From assembly GCF_003665435.1 (NCBI RefSeq), contig NZ_CP023407.1:6249501-6313500 (forward strand): a stretch of 64,000 bases of DNA, given 5' to 3'. Source of the stretch: Streptomyces fungicidicus (GTDB taxonomy: Bacteria > Actinomycetota > Actinomycetes > Streptomycetales > Streptomycetaceae). Each line of letters opens with the position of its first letter. The stretch's first letter is position 1. The position numbers were made by a program, and so were the translations under genes. Shown piece by piece: positions 16,655-23,639 of this stretch. The notes below the pieces were generated by a model, which searched no databases, was not told the origin of the DNA, and saw nothing but the letters and a program-made list of their open reading frames with translations.

Positions 16655-16691
16655 CGGGCCGGGGAGGGCCCTACGGGTCGTCCCCGGCCCG
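16655..16691 (+). terminator. Intercistronic hairpin between khpA and rimM
   Basis: CGGGCCGGGGA and TCCCCGGCCCG form a perfect 11-bp stem with a 15-base loop. Inside the operon it may attenuate or protect the upstream mRNA rather than fully terminate. Confidence 0.6.
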
Positions 16692-16732
16692 TAGTCGTGG
16701 ATGTCGCAGATCGATCAGGAGAAGCAAGCACC

Positions 16733-17308
16733 GTGCAGCTGGTAGTCGCTCGCATCGGCCGCGCCCACGGCATCAAGGGCGAGGTCACCGTGGAGGTCCG
16801 CACCGACGAGCCGGAGCTCAGGCTCGGGCCCGGTGCCGTCCTGACCACCGATCCGGCCTCCGCCGGGCCGCTCACCATCGAGACCGGCCGGGTCCACAGC
16901 GGCCGCCTGCTGCTGCGCTTCGAGGGCGTGCGCGACCGCAACGGGGCCGAGGCCCTGCGCAACACCCTCCTCATCGCCGACGTCGACCCCGACGAGCGGC
17001 CCGAGGACGAGGACGAGTACTACGACCACCAGCTGATCGACCTCGACGTCGTCACGAAGGACGGCGAGGAGGTCGGCCGGATCACCGAGATCTCGCACCT
17101 GCCCACCCAGGACCTCTTCGTGGTGGAGCGCCCCGACGGCAGCGAGGTGTACGTGCCGTTCGTCGAGGAGATCGTCACCGAGATCGACCTGGAGGAGCAG
17201 CGGGCCGTCATCGACCCGCCGCCGGGTCTGATCGACGACCGGGCGGAGACCGCCTCCGCACGGGACACCGCCGAGGACGAGCGCGGTGCCGCAGGGGACG
17301 AGGCCTGA
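16733..17308 (+). CDS. rimM: 16S rRNA processing protein RimM
   Basis: The 191-residue protein assists maturation of the 30S head and binds S19. It has the typical start (QLVVARIGRAHGIKGEVTV), a YYDHQLIDLDVVT linker and a PRC-barrel half with HLPTQDLFVVERPDGSEVYVPFV. The acidic tail after IDPPPGL is longer than usual. GTG 16733 follows AGGAGAA. The stop overlaps the trmD start (TGATG). Confidence 0.95.
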   Translation: MQLVVARIGRAHGIKGEVTVEVRTDEPELRLGPGAVLTTDPASAGPLTIETGRVHSGRLLLRFEGVRDRNGAEALRNTLLIADVDPDERPEDEDEYYDHQLIDLDVVTKDGEEVGRITEISHLPTQDLFVVERPDGSEVYVPFVEEIVTEIDLEEQRAVIDPPPGLIDDRAETASARDTAEDERGAAGDEA

Positions 17309-18141
17309 TGCGGCTCGACGTCGTCACGATCTTCCCCGAGTACCTGGAACCGCTGAACGTCTCCCTCGTCGGCAAGGCCCGCGCGCGCGGACAGCTGAAC
17401 GTGCACGTGCACGACCTGCGCTCCTGGACCCACGACCGTCACCACACCGTCGACGACACCCCGTACGGCGGCGGCCCCGGCATGGTCATGAAGACCGAGC
17501 CGTGGGGGGACGCGCTGGACTCGGTCCTCGCGGACGGCTACGAGACCGGCTCCGGCGCACCGGCCCTGATCGTCCCCACCCCCAGCGGCCGTCCCTTCAC
17601 CCAGGAACTGGCGGTCCATCTCTCCGCACGCCCCTGGCTGATCTTCACCCCGGCCCGCTACGAGGGCATCGACCGCCGTGTGATCGACGAGTACGCCACC
17701 CGGATGCCCGTGTACGAGGTGTCCATCGGCGACTACGTCCTGGCCGGCGGCGAGGCGGCCGTCCTCGTCGTCACCGAGGCCGTCGCCCGGCTGCTGCCCG
17801 GCGTCCTCGGCAACGCCGAGTCGCACCGCGACGACTCCTTCGCGCCCGGCGTCATGGCCAACCTGCTGGAAGGCCCCGTCTACACCAAGCCGCCGCGGTG
17901 GCGCGACCGGGAGATCCCGGACGTGCTGCTCAGCGGCCACCACGGGAAGATCGCCCGCTGGCGGCGCGACGAGGCGCTGCGGCGCACCACCGCCAGCCGG
18001 CCCGACCTGATCGAGCGCTGCGATCCCGGGGCCTTCGACAAGAAGGACCGCGAGATGCTGTCCATCCTGGGCTGGGAGCCCGACCCGGACGGGAAGCCGT
18101 ACGGTCGATTTTGGCGCAGGACCGACGGCGTGGAAGAATAG
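17308..18141 (+). CDS. trmD: tRNA (guanine37-N1)-methyltransferase TrmD
   Basis: The 277-residue SPOUT methyltransferase makes m1G37 in tRNA and so prevents +1 frameshifting. Signatures are RLDVVTIFPEYL at the start, DDTPYGGGPGMVMK, the SAM-knot loop YEGIDRRVIDE with SIGDYVLAGGE, and the RRDEALRRT segment near the end. The start overlaps rimM by one base, so translation is coupled. Confidence 0.97.
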   Translation: MRLDVVTIFPEYLEPLNVSLVGKARARGQLNVHVHDLRSWTHDRHHTVDDTPYGGGPGMVMKTEPWGDALDSVLADGYETGSGAPALIVPTPSGRPFTQELAVHLSARPWLIFTPARYEGIDRRVIDEYATRMPVYEVSIGDYVLAGGEAAVLVVTEAVARLLPGVLGNAESHRDDSFAPGVMANLLEGPVYTKPPRWRDREIPDVLLSGHHGKIARWRRDEALRRTTASRPDLIERCDPGAFDKKDREMLSILGWEPDPDGKPYGRFWRRTDGVEE

Positions 18142-18276
18142 GCCGCTGTTGTGTGCCGGTCCGGTGTGCGCCCCTGCCACAGGGGGAGAAGACGCCCGAC
18201 CCGACCCGCACGGCTCTGAATCCGCACCTCTAGTTCCCGTTGATGACCTGTGGCATCAGCGAAGAAAGCAGACGAA

Positions 18277-18627
18277 ATGTCTCACCTGCTCGACTCCGTC
18301 GACTCCGCGTCGCTGCGCAGCGACGTCCCCGCCTTCCGCCCCGGCGACACCGTCAACGTCCACGTGCGCGTCATCGAGGGCAACCGCTCCCGTGTGCAGC
18401 AGTTCAAGGGCGTGGTGATCCGTCGCCAGGGCGCCGGCGTGCGCGAGACCTTCACGGTCCGCAAGGTCTCCTTCTCCGTCGGCGTCGAGCGCACCTTCCC
18501 GGTGCACACCCCGATCGTGGAGAAGATCGAGCTCGTCACCAGGGGTGACGTCCGCCGCGCCAAGCTGTACTACCTGCGCGAGCTGCGCGGCAAGGCCGCG
18601 AAGATCAAGGAGAAGCGCGAGAACTGA
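18277..18627 (+). CDS. rplS: 50S ribosomal protein L19
   Basis: The 116-residue protein has the L19 signatures FRPGDTVNVHVRVIEG, VVIRRQGAGVRETFTVRK, SFSVGVERTFPVHTPI and the RAKLYYLRELRGKAAKI tail. I placed the start at ATG 18277 because it gives the standard length; GTG 18250 would add nine atypical residues. The 135-base gap after trmD holds a small CCCCTG-cca-CAGGGG hairpin. Confidence 0.95.
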   Translation: MSHLLDSVDSASLRSDVPAFRPGDTVNVHVRVIEGNRSRVQQFKGVVIRRQGAGVRETFTVRKVSFSVGVERTFPVHTPIVEKIELVTRGDVRRAKLYYLRELRGKAAKIKEKREN

Positions 18628-18631
18628 GCGC

Positions 18632-18674
18632 TTTACCGGCGTCATATCGGGGCCGGATAACATCTGGCCCCGAT
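18632..18674 (+). promoter_or_regulatory. sipW promoter candidate with a hairpin covering the start codon
   Basis: TTTACC (18632-18637) and GATAAC (18656-18661) with an 18-base spacer form a candidate promoter whose transcript would begin only a few bases before sipW. The same stretch contains ATCGGGGCC/GGCCCCGAT, a perfect 9-bp stem with an 11-base loop. Its 3' arm includes the first two bases of the sipW ATG. Read from rplS, it could terminate or hide the start. Confidence 0.45.
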
Positions 18675-19404
18675 GGACACCGAAGCACAGCCGACGGAGC
18701 GCGACCGCTCCCTCCCCCCGGCGGAACCCGAGAACACCTCGGGTTCCGCGGGTCCGGAGGGACGGTCGCGTTCCGCGTTGAAGCCACGCGTCACGCGGTG
18801 GCTCCCGGGCGGGCGCATTATTCTGACCCTGCTGCTCTGCCTTCTGTTCCTGCTGGCCCTGAACACGTTCGTGGCGCGGCCGTTCCAGATCCCCAGCGGA
18901 TCGATGGAACAGGGATTGAGGGTCGGGGACCGCGTGCTCGTAAATAAGTTGGCGTACCCCTTCGGCGACGGGCCGCGCCGCGGCGACGTGATTGTGTTCG
19001 ACGGCACCGGGTATTTCGGTGAGGCCGATTACATCAAGCGGGTCGTCGGGGTGGGCGGAGACCACGTGGTCTGCTGTGACGGGGAGGGGAGGATCCGGGT
19101 GAACGGCCGGTCGGTCGACGAGTCGGGCTTCCTGTTCCCCGGCGACAGCCCCTCCACGGTGAGGTTCGACGTCGTCGTGCCCGACGGACGCCTCTTCGTG
19201 CTCGGTGACCACCGCGGCGCCTCCAGCGACTCCCGCGACCACCTCGGCTCGCCCGGCGGCGGCATGATCCCCGTCGACCACGTCATCGGCCGCGCCGACG
19301 GGATCGTGTGGCCCTTCGGCCACGCCACCCGGCTGCACCGGCCCGACGCCTACGCGCGCGTGCCCGCCCCCGGGAAGGACACGGCGGAGGGCGGCCATGG
19401 GTAA
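18673..19404 (+). CDS. sipW: Type I signal peptidase SipW
   Basis: The 243-residue enzyme cleaves signal peptides at the outer face of the membrane. One hydrophobic helix (RIILTLLLCLLFLLALNTF, ~residues 48-66) precedes the catalytic box PSGSMEQ with Ser77. The general base is Lys122 in YIKRVVGVGGD, and the later box GDHRGASSDSRDH is present. No clear C-terminal helix follows, unlike the next two paralogues. It is the first of four adjacent signal peptidase genes, and its end overlaps sipX by eight bases. Confidence 0.94.
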   Translation: MDTEAQPTERDRSLPPAEPENTSGSAGPEGRSRSALKPRVTRWLPGGRIILTLLLCLLFLLALNTFVARPFQIPSGSMEQGLRVGDRVLVNKLAYPFGDGPRRGDVIVFDGTGYFGEADYIKRVVGVGGDHVVCCDGEGRIRVNGRSVDESGFLFPGDSPSTVRFDVVVPDGRLFVLGDHRGASSDSRDHLGSPGGGMIPVDHVIGRADGIVWPFGHATRLHRPDAYARVPAPGKDTAEGGHG

Positions 19405-20572
19405 CCGCGGCAAACCGCGCGGCGTGCCGGACGACAGCGCGGAGAACCTGCTGCCCACCGGCTCCCGGCGCGCGGCCGTCCCGGCCCCCGGACGCAGCCG
19501 GGCCGAGCGGCGCAAGCTCCAGCGCAAGGTCAAGCGGCGCCGCAGGCGCAGCGCCGTCAAGGAGATCCCGCTCCTGGTGGGCGTCGCCGTGGTGATCGCG
19601 CTGGTGCTGAAGACGTTCCTGGTCCAGGCGTTCGTCATCCCGTCCGGCTCCATGGAGCAGACGATCCGGATCGGCGACCGGGTGCTGGTCGACAAGCTCA
19701 CCCCGTGGTTCGGCTCCAGGCCGGAACGCGGTGACGTCGTGGTGTTCAAGGACCCCGGCGGCTGGCTCCAGGACGAGGGGACCGCGCCGAAGAAGGACGA
19801 CCCCGTCGGGATCAAGCAGGTCAAGGAAGGGCTCACCTTCATCGGTCTGCTGCCGTCGGAGAACGACAAGGACCTCATCAAGCGGGTCGTCGGCGTCGGG
19901 GGCGACCGGGTCCAGTGCTGCGACAAGCAGGGCCGGGTCACCGTCAACGGCGTGCCGCTCGAGGAGGACTACCTCTACCCGGGCAACGCCCCGTCGCTGA
20001 CCCCGTTCGACATCACCGTCCCCGAGGGGCGGCTGTGGGTGATGGGTGATCACCGGGCGAACTCCGCCGACTCCCGTTCCCACCAGGACACCGACTACGG
20101 CGGCACGGTCTCCGAGGACGAGGTGGTGGGCCGGGCCATGGTCATCGCCTGGCCGCTCGGCCACTGGAGCACGCTGGAGGAACCGACGGCGTACGCGTCC
20201 GTGTCGGACTCGGCGCCCGGGTCGACCGCTGCCGCCCCGCTGTCGCATAGGGTTGCCCCGGACGGTCCCAATGAGATGGTCCAGCTCCCGACCCCTGCGG
20301 AACTCCCGCTCGTTATGGGAGTAGTGGGCCTGCGTCGGGCATGGCGCGGGCGGCGGCAGAGAGTGAGGAGTTGGCGTGGGGGATGCGGCGGTTGGCGCAC
20401 GGTCCGGGCGCGAGGGCGAGGAGCACCGCGGGCGTCCCGCGGAGACGGCCCCTCCCGCGGCGGACGAGACCGCGACCCCCGGGAAGCACTCCCCGGAGAG
20501 CGGCGGGGACGGACCCTCGGACGGTCAGCCCCCCACGGCGCGCGGAGGACCGGGTGGCGGCGGCGCCCCTGA
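19397..20572 (+). CDS. sipX: Type I signal peptidase SipX, with long 3' overlap into sipY
   Basis: The enzyme has a basic N-terminus (KVKRRRRRSAVK), a membrane helix (residues ~56-76), catalytic Ser85 in PSGSMEQ and Lys162 in DLIKRVVGVGGD, plus GDHRANSADSRSH. A short hydrophobic patch (LPTPAELPLVMGVVGL, ~residue 298) would be the C-terminal anchor. After it the frame continues as ~70 Arg/Gly-rich residues, and its last 197 bases lie out of frame inside sipY. I recall a shorter protein of about 320 residues from related species. Either this is a true long overlap or a small frameshift removed the normal stop. Confidence 0.9.
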   Translation: MGNRGKPRGVPDDSAENLLPTGSRRAAVPAPGRSRAERRKLQRKVKRRRRRSAVKEIPLLVGVAVVIALVLKTFLVQAFVIPSGSMEQTIRIGDRVLVDKLTPWFGSRPERGDVVVFKDPGGWLQDEGTAPKKDDPVGIKQVKEGLTFIGLLPSENDKDLIKRVVGVGGDRVQCCDKQGRVTVNGVPLEEDYLYPGNAPSLTPFDITVPEGRLWVMGDHRANSADSRSHQDTDYGGTVSEDEVVGRAMVIAWPLGHWSTLEEPTAYASVSDSAPGSTAAAPLSHRVAPDGPNEMVQLPTPAELPLVMGVVGLRRAWRGRRQRVRSWRGGCGGWRTVRARGRGAPRASRGDGPSRGGRDRDPREALPGERRGRTLGRSAPHGARRTGWRRRP

Positions 20573-21359
20573 GGCGAAGCAGCCCCGCTCCTTCTGGAAG
20601 GAACTGCCGATCCTGATCGGCATCGCCCTGGTGCTGGCGCTGCTGATCAAGACGTTCCTGGTGCAGGCGTTCTCGATCCCCTCCGACTCGATGCAGAACA
20701 CCCTCCAGCAGGGTGACCGGGTGCTGGTCGACAAGCTCACCCCCTGGTTCGGCTCCGAGCCCGAGCGCGGCGAGGTCGTCGTCTTCCACGACCCCGACAA
20801 CTGGCTGGCCGGGGAGCCGACGCCCAACCCGAACCCGCTGCAGAAGGTCCTCAGCTGGATCGGCCTGATGCCGTCCGCGGAGGAGAAGGACCTGATCAAG
20901 CGGGTCATCGGCGTCGGCGGCGACACGGTCGAGTGCAATGGCACCGGCCCGCTGAAGGTCAACGGCAAGACGCTGACCGAGTCGTACGTCTACCCCGGCA
21001 ACACCCCGTGCAGCCAGGACGACCAGGGCGGCCAGTTCAAGGTCAAGGTGCCCGAGGGCCACATCTGGGTCATGGGCGACCACCGGCAGAACAGCCGGGA
21101 CTCGCGGTACAACCAGGGCGACAAGAACCACGGCATGGTCCCGGTGGACAAGGTCGTCGGCCGTGCCGTCGTCATCGCCTGGCCGATCAACCGCTGGACC
21201 AACCTGCCCGTGCCTGACACCTTCGACCAGCCCGGTCTGTCCGCCGGGTCGCCGTCCGCCGCCGTGCTGACGGCGGCGCCCCAGGGACTCGCGCTCGCCG
21301 GCGCGGTGCCGCTGGTGCTCTGGCGGCGTCGGCGGTCCGGTGACGGCGGGGGCAGCTGA
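20376..21359 (+). CDS. sipY: Type I signal peptidase SipY
   Basis: The 327-residue enzyme has a long low-complexity N-terminus and a membrane helix (ELPILIGIALVLALLIKTF, ~residues 76-94). Catalytic Ser105 lies in IPSDSMQNT and Lys175 in DLIKRVIGVGGD, with GDHRQNSRDSRYN later. A C-terminal helix (AVLTAAPQGLALAGAVPLVLW) is followed by RRRR, a second anchor. GTG is the start, with TGAGGAG five bases before it, a strong site inside the sipX 3' frame. It probably ends the sipWXY operon. Confidence 0.94.
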   Translation: MGDAAVGARSGREGEEHRGRPAETAPPAADETATPGKHSPESGGDGPSDGQPPTARGGPGGGGAPEAKQPRSFWKELPILIGIALVLALLIKTFLVQAFSIPSDSMQNTLQQGDRVLVDKLTPWFGSEPERGEVVVFHDPDNWLAGEPTPNPNPLQKVLSWIGLMPSAEEKDLIKRVIGVGGDTVECNGTGPLKVNGKTLTESYVYPGNTPCSQDDQGGQFKVKVPEGHIWVMGDHRQNSRDSRYNQGDKNHGMVPVDKVVGRAVVIAWPINRWTNLPVPDTFDQPGLSAGSPSAAVLTAAPQGLALAGAVPLVLWRRRRSGDGGGS

Positions 21360-21372
21360 CGGGGGAGGCTGC

Positions 21373-21387
21373 CGGCCCAGCGGGCCG
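21373..21387 (+). terminator. Short GC hairpin after sipY
   Basis: CGGCCC-AGC-GGGCCG forms a 6-bp stem with a 3-base loop just after sipY and before the sipZ promoter. Confidence 0.45.
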
Positions 21388-21396
21388 CCGGGAGGG

Positions 21397-21426
21397 CTGA
21401 CCCGGTCCGGTACTGCCGGGTAGGGT
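21397..21426 (+). promoter_or_regulatory. sipZ promoter, CTGACC-N18-TAGGGT, probably leaderless
   Basis: CTGACC (21397-21402) and TAGGGT (21421-21426) with an 18-base spacer make a good Streptomyces vegetative promoter. The expected start point, seven or eight bases downstream, falls on or next to the sipZ ATG. This supports separate, leaderless transcription of sipZ. Confidence 0.65.
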
Positions 21427-21433
21427 GCCGCCC

Positions 21434-22210
21434 ATGAGTGGTCAGAGCACGACACGTACGGTCCCCGGCAGCAGCGGCCCGGGCGGCGCCCGGGCGGGCG
21501 GCCGGACCGGTCAGCGGCTGTCCGGACTGGCCGTGGCCCTGGGCATGGTGCTGTTCCTCGGCGGGTTCGCCTGGGGCGCGGTGCTGTACCTGCCGTACAC
21601 CGTGCCCACCACGTCCATGGCGCCGACCATCGGTGCCGGTGACCGGGTGCTGGCCCAGCGCATCGACGGGGACGAGGTCCGCCGCGGCGACGTCGTCGTC
21701 TTCAAGGACGCGACCTGGTCGAACGTCCCCATGGTGAAGCGTGTGGTCGCCGTCGGCGGCGACACGGTCTCCTGCTGCCAGGACGGCAAGCTGGAGGTCA
21801 ACGGCAAGGAGATCGACGAGCCCTATCTGCCCGAGGGCTCGGCGGCCGAGTTCGGCAACATCCCCGAGGTGGTCGTGCCGAAGGGGCGCCTCTTCCTGCT
21901 CGGTGACGAGCGCTCCGGATCGCTGGACTCCACCGCCCATCTGAGCGACGCCGCCAGCGGCACCGTCTCGCGCGGAGCGGTCCAGGCCCGGGTCGACGCC
22001 GTGGTCTGGCCGATGAACGGCATGCTGGAGGAGCCCGCCGGCTTCGAGGAGCTCGGCGCCCTCTCCTCGCCCGGCCCGCTCAGGACGGTCGCCGGGCTGG
22101 TGGTCGCCGGTGCCGTGCTCATCCTCGGTGGGGCCGCCTACGGTCCCCTCGCCAAGCGGGCGGGCGCGTTCCGGTCCCGTGCGAACGCCGGGACCGCCGG
22201 TGCCCGCTGA
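21434..22210 (+). CDS. sipZ: Type I signal peptidase SipZ
   Basis: The 258-residue paralogue has helix LSGLAVALGMVLFLGGFAW (~residues 29-47), catalytic Ser61 in VPTTSMAPT and Lys102 in MVKRVVAVGGD, a GDERSGSLDS box (Glu replaces the usual His), and a C-terminal helix (TVAGLVVAGAVLILGGAAY). It is the most divergent of the four. It has its own promoter and shares a few bases with the downstream Nudix gene, fitting reports in S. lividans that sipZ starts a second operon. Confidence 0.94.
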   Translation: MSGQSTTRTVPGSSGPGGARAGGRTGQRLSGLAVALGMVLFLGGFAWGAVLYLPYTVPTTSMAPTIGAGDRVLAQRIDGDEVRRGDVVVFKDATWSNVPMVKRVVAVGGDTVSCCQDGKLEVNGKEIDEPYLPEGSAAEFGNIPEVVVPKGRLFLLGDERSGSLDSTAHLSDAASGTVSRGAVQARVDAVVWPMNGMLEEPAGFEELGALSSPGPLRTVAGLVVAGAVLILGGAAYGPLAKRAGAFRSRANAGTAGAR

Positions 22211-22727
22211 GCCCGTGCCGGCGGTGGAGGACTCCTACGAGGGCGGGCTGCGCAGGGTCGCCCGGGTCGTCCTGCTCGACCCGCGGGACCGCATCCTCCT
22301 GCTGCACGGCCACGAGCCGGACGACCCGGCGGACGACTGGTGGTTCACGCCCGGCGGCGGCGTGGAGGGCGACGAGACCCGGGAACAGGCCGCGCTGCGG
22401 GAACTCGTCGAGGAGACCGGCATCACCGAGGTCGAGCTCGGGCCCGTGCTGTGGCGGCGAAGGTGCTCCTTCCCGTTCGCCGGGCGCCGCTGGGACCAGG
22501 ACGAGTGGTACTACCTCGCCCGCACCACCCAGACCGCGACCGCGGCCACGGCCCTGACCGAGCTGGAGCGCCGCAGCGTCGCCGGAGCGCGCTGGTGGAC
22601 GTGTCCGGAACTCGCCGGGGCGCATGAGACGGTGTACCCGACCAGACTCGCCGGGCTGCTGCGCACACTGCTCGACGAAGGTCCCCCGGCCGCGCCCGTG
22701 ATCCTGGACACCGAAATCGTCCGGTGA
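22200..22727 (+). CDS. Nudix hydrolase
   Basis: The 175-residue protein carries a complete Nudix box, with GGVEGDETREQ followed by ALRELVEETGI, matching GX5EX7REUXEEXGU. It should hydrolyse a nucleoside-diphosphate-linked substrate with Mg2+, but the substrate cannot be told. The GTG start overlaps the end of sipZ by 11 bases, so it is probably in the sipZ operon. An upstream in-frame start inside sipZ is possible but less likely. Confidence 0.88.
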   Translation: MPAEPVPAVEDSYEGGLRRVARVVLLDPRDRILLLHGHEPDDPADDWWFTPGGGVEGDETREQAALRELVEETGITEVELGPVLWRRRCSFPFAGRRWDQDEWYYLARTTQTATAATALTELERRSVAGARWWTCPELAGAHETVYPTRLAGLLRTLLDEGPPAAPVILDTEIVR

Positions 22728-22780
22728 CCCCCGGGACTGGCGCACAATGGTGGGATCGCACGGCTGAAGGGGAACATGCC

Positions 22781-23089
22781 ATGAGCGCCGAGGACCTCGA
22801 GAAGTACGAGACCGAGATGGAGCTGAAGCTCTACCGGGAGTACCGCGATGTCGTCGGTCTGTTCAAATTCGTGATCGAAACCGAGCGGCGCTTCTATCTC
22901 ACCAACGACTACGAGATGCAGGTGCACTCGGTCCAGGGTGAAGTGTTCTTCGAGGTGACGATGGCGGACGCCTGGGTGTGGGACATGTACCGGCCGGCCC
23001 GCTTCGTGAAGCAGGTGCGGGTGCTGACGTTCAAGGACGTGAACATCGAGGAGCTCAACAAGAGCGATCTCGAGCTGCCGGGCGGCTGA
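22781..23089 (+). CDS. DUF2469 conserved actinobacterial protein
   Basis: The 102-residue soluble protein starts MSAEDLEKYETEMELKLYRE and has the conserved core FKFVIETERRFYLTNDYE and VFFEVTMADAWVWDMYRP. It is found across actinobacteria, almost always between the signal peptidase/Nudix genes and yraN, but no function is known to me. AAGGGGA lies 7 bases before the ATG. A preceding in-frame ATG two codons upstream is too close to that site. Confidence 0.9.
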   Translation: MSAEDLEKYETEMELKLYREYRDVVGLFKFVIETERRFYLTNDYEMQVHSVQGEVFFEVTMADAWVWDMYRPARFVKQVRVLTFKDVNIEELNKSDLELPGG

Positions 23090-23266
23090 GACCGGGGCTG
23101 GGTCCGGGCGGCTGGGTGCGGTGCGGGCGGCGGGGTGCGGGCCTCCGGACGGGTGGCCGGTTCCCTCGGGTGAGTGAGGGAGTTGTCCACAGCCGCCGAG
23201 TTCCGCACCAAGATCCACTCGGGTGCGGCGGGATGCGTGACGGTGGGCGCCGGAGGTGGTGCCGAC

Positions 23267-23638
23267 ATGAACGCACAACGGGCACGCGGCGCGCTGGGCA
23301 GGTACGGCGAGACACTGGCCGCACGGCGGCTGACCGAGGCCGGCATGACGGTGCTGCAGCGCAACTGGCGCTGCGGCAGGACCGGCGAGATCGACATCGT
23401 CGCCAGGGACGGGGACGCCCTGGTCGTCTGCGAGGTGAAGACCCGCAGGGCGGGAGCCTTCCAGCACCCCATGGAGGCGGTCACGCCCGCCAAGGCGGAC
23501 CGGCTGCGGGGGCTGGCGCAACACTGGCTCCAGGAACACGGCGGAGCACCGCCCGGCGGGGTCCGCATCGACCTGGTCGGGGTGCTCCTGCCGTCCCGCG
23601 GCGCACCCGTCGTCGAGCACGTCCGCGGGGTGGCCTGA
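23267..23638 (+). CDS. yraN: YraN (UPF0102) nuclease-fold protein
   Basis: The 123-residue protein has the restriction-endonuclease-like core TGEIDIVARDGDALVVCEVKTRR, with the Glu-Asp-(Glu-x-Lys) catalytic pattern, and the amino-terminal RGALGRYGETLAARRL. The YraN family is thought to act on DNA structures but has no settled role. GGAGG lies 10 bases before the ATG. The stop is one base before comM, so the two are coupled, and dprA follows. Confidence 0.92.
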   Translation: MNAQRARGALGRYGETLAARRLTEAGMTVLQRNWRCGRTGEIDIVARDGDALVVCEVKTRRAGAFQHPMEAVTPAKADRLRGLAQHWLQEHGGAPPGGVRIDLVGVLLPSRGAPVVEHVRGVA

Positions 23639-23639
23639 C

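Noticed and set aside
22737..22760. CACAATGG motif shared by the rpsP and DUF2469 upstream regions as a special promoter class
   Set aside because: Only two occurrences and no common -35; probably coincidence.
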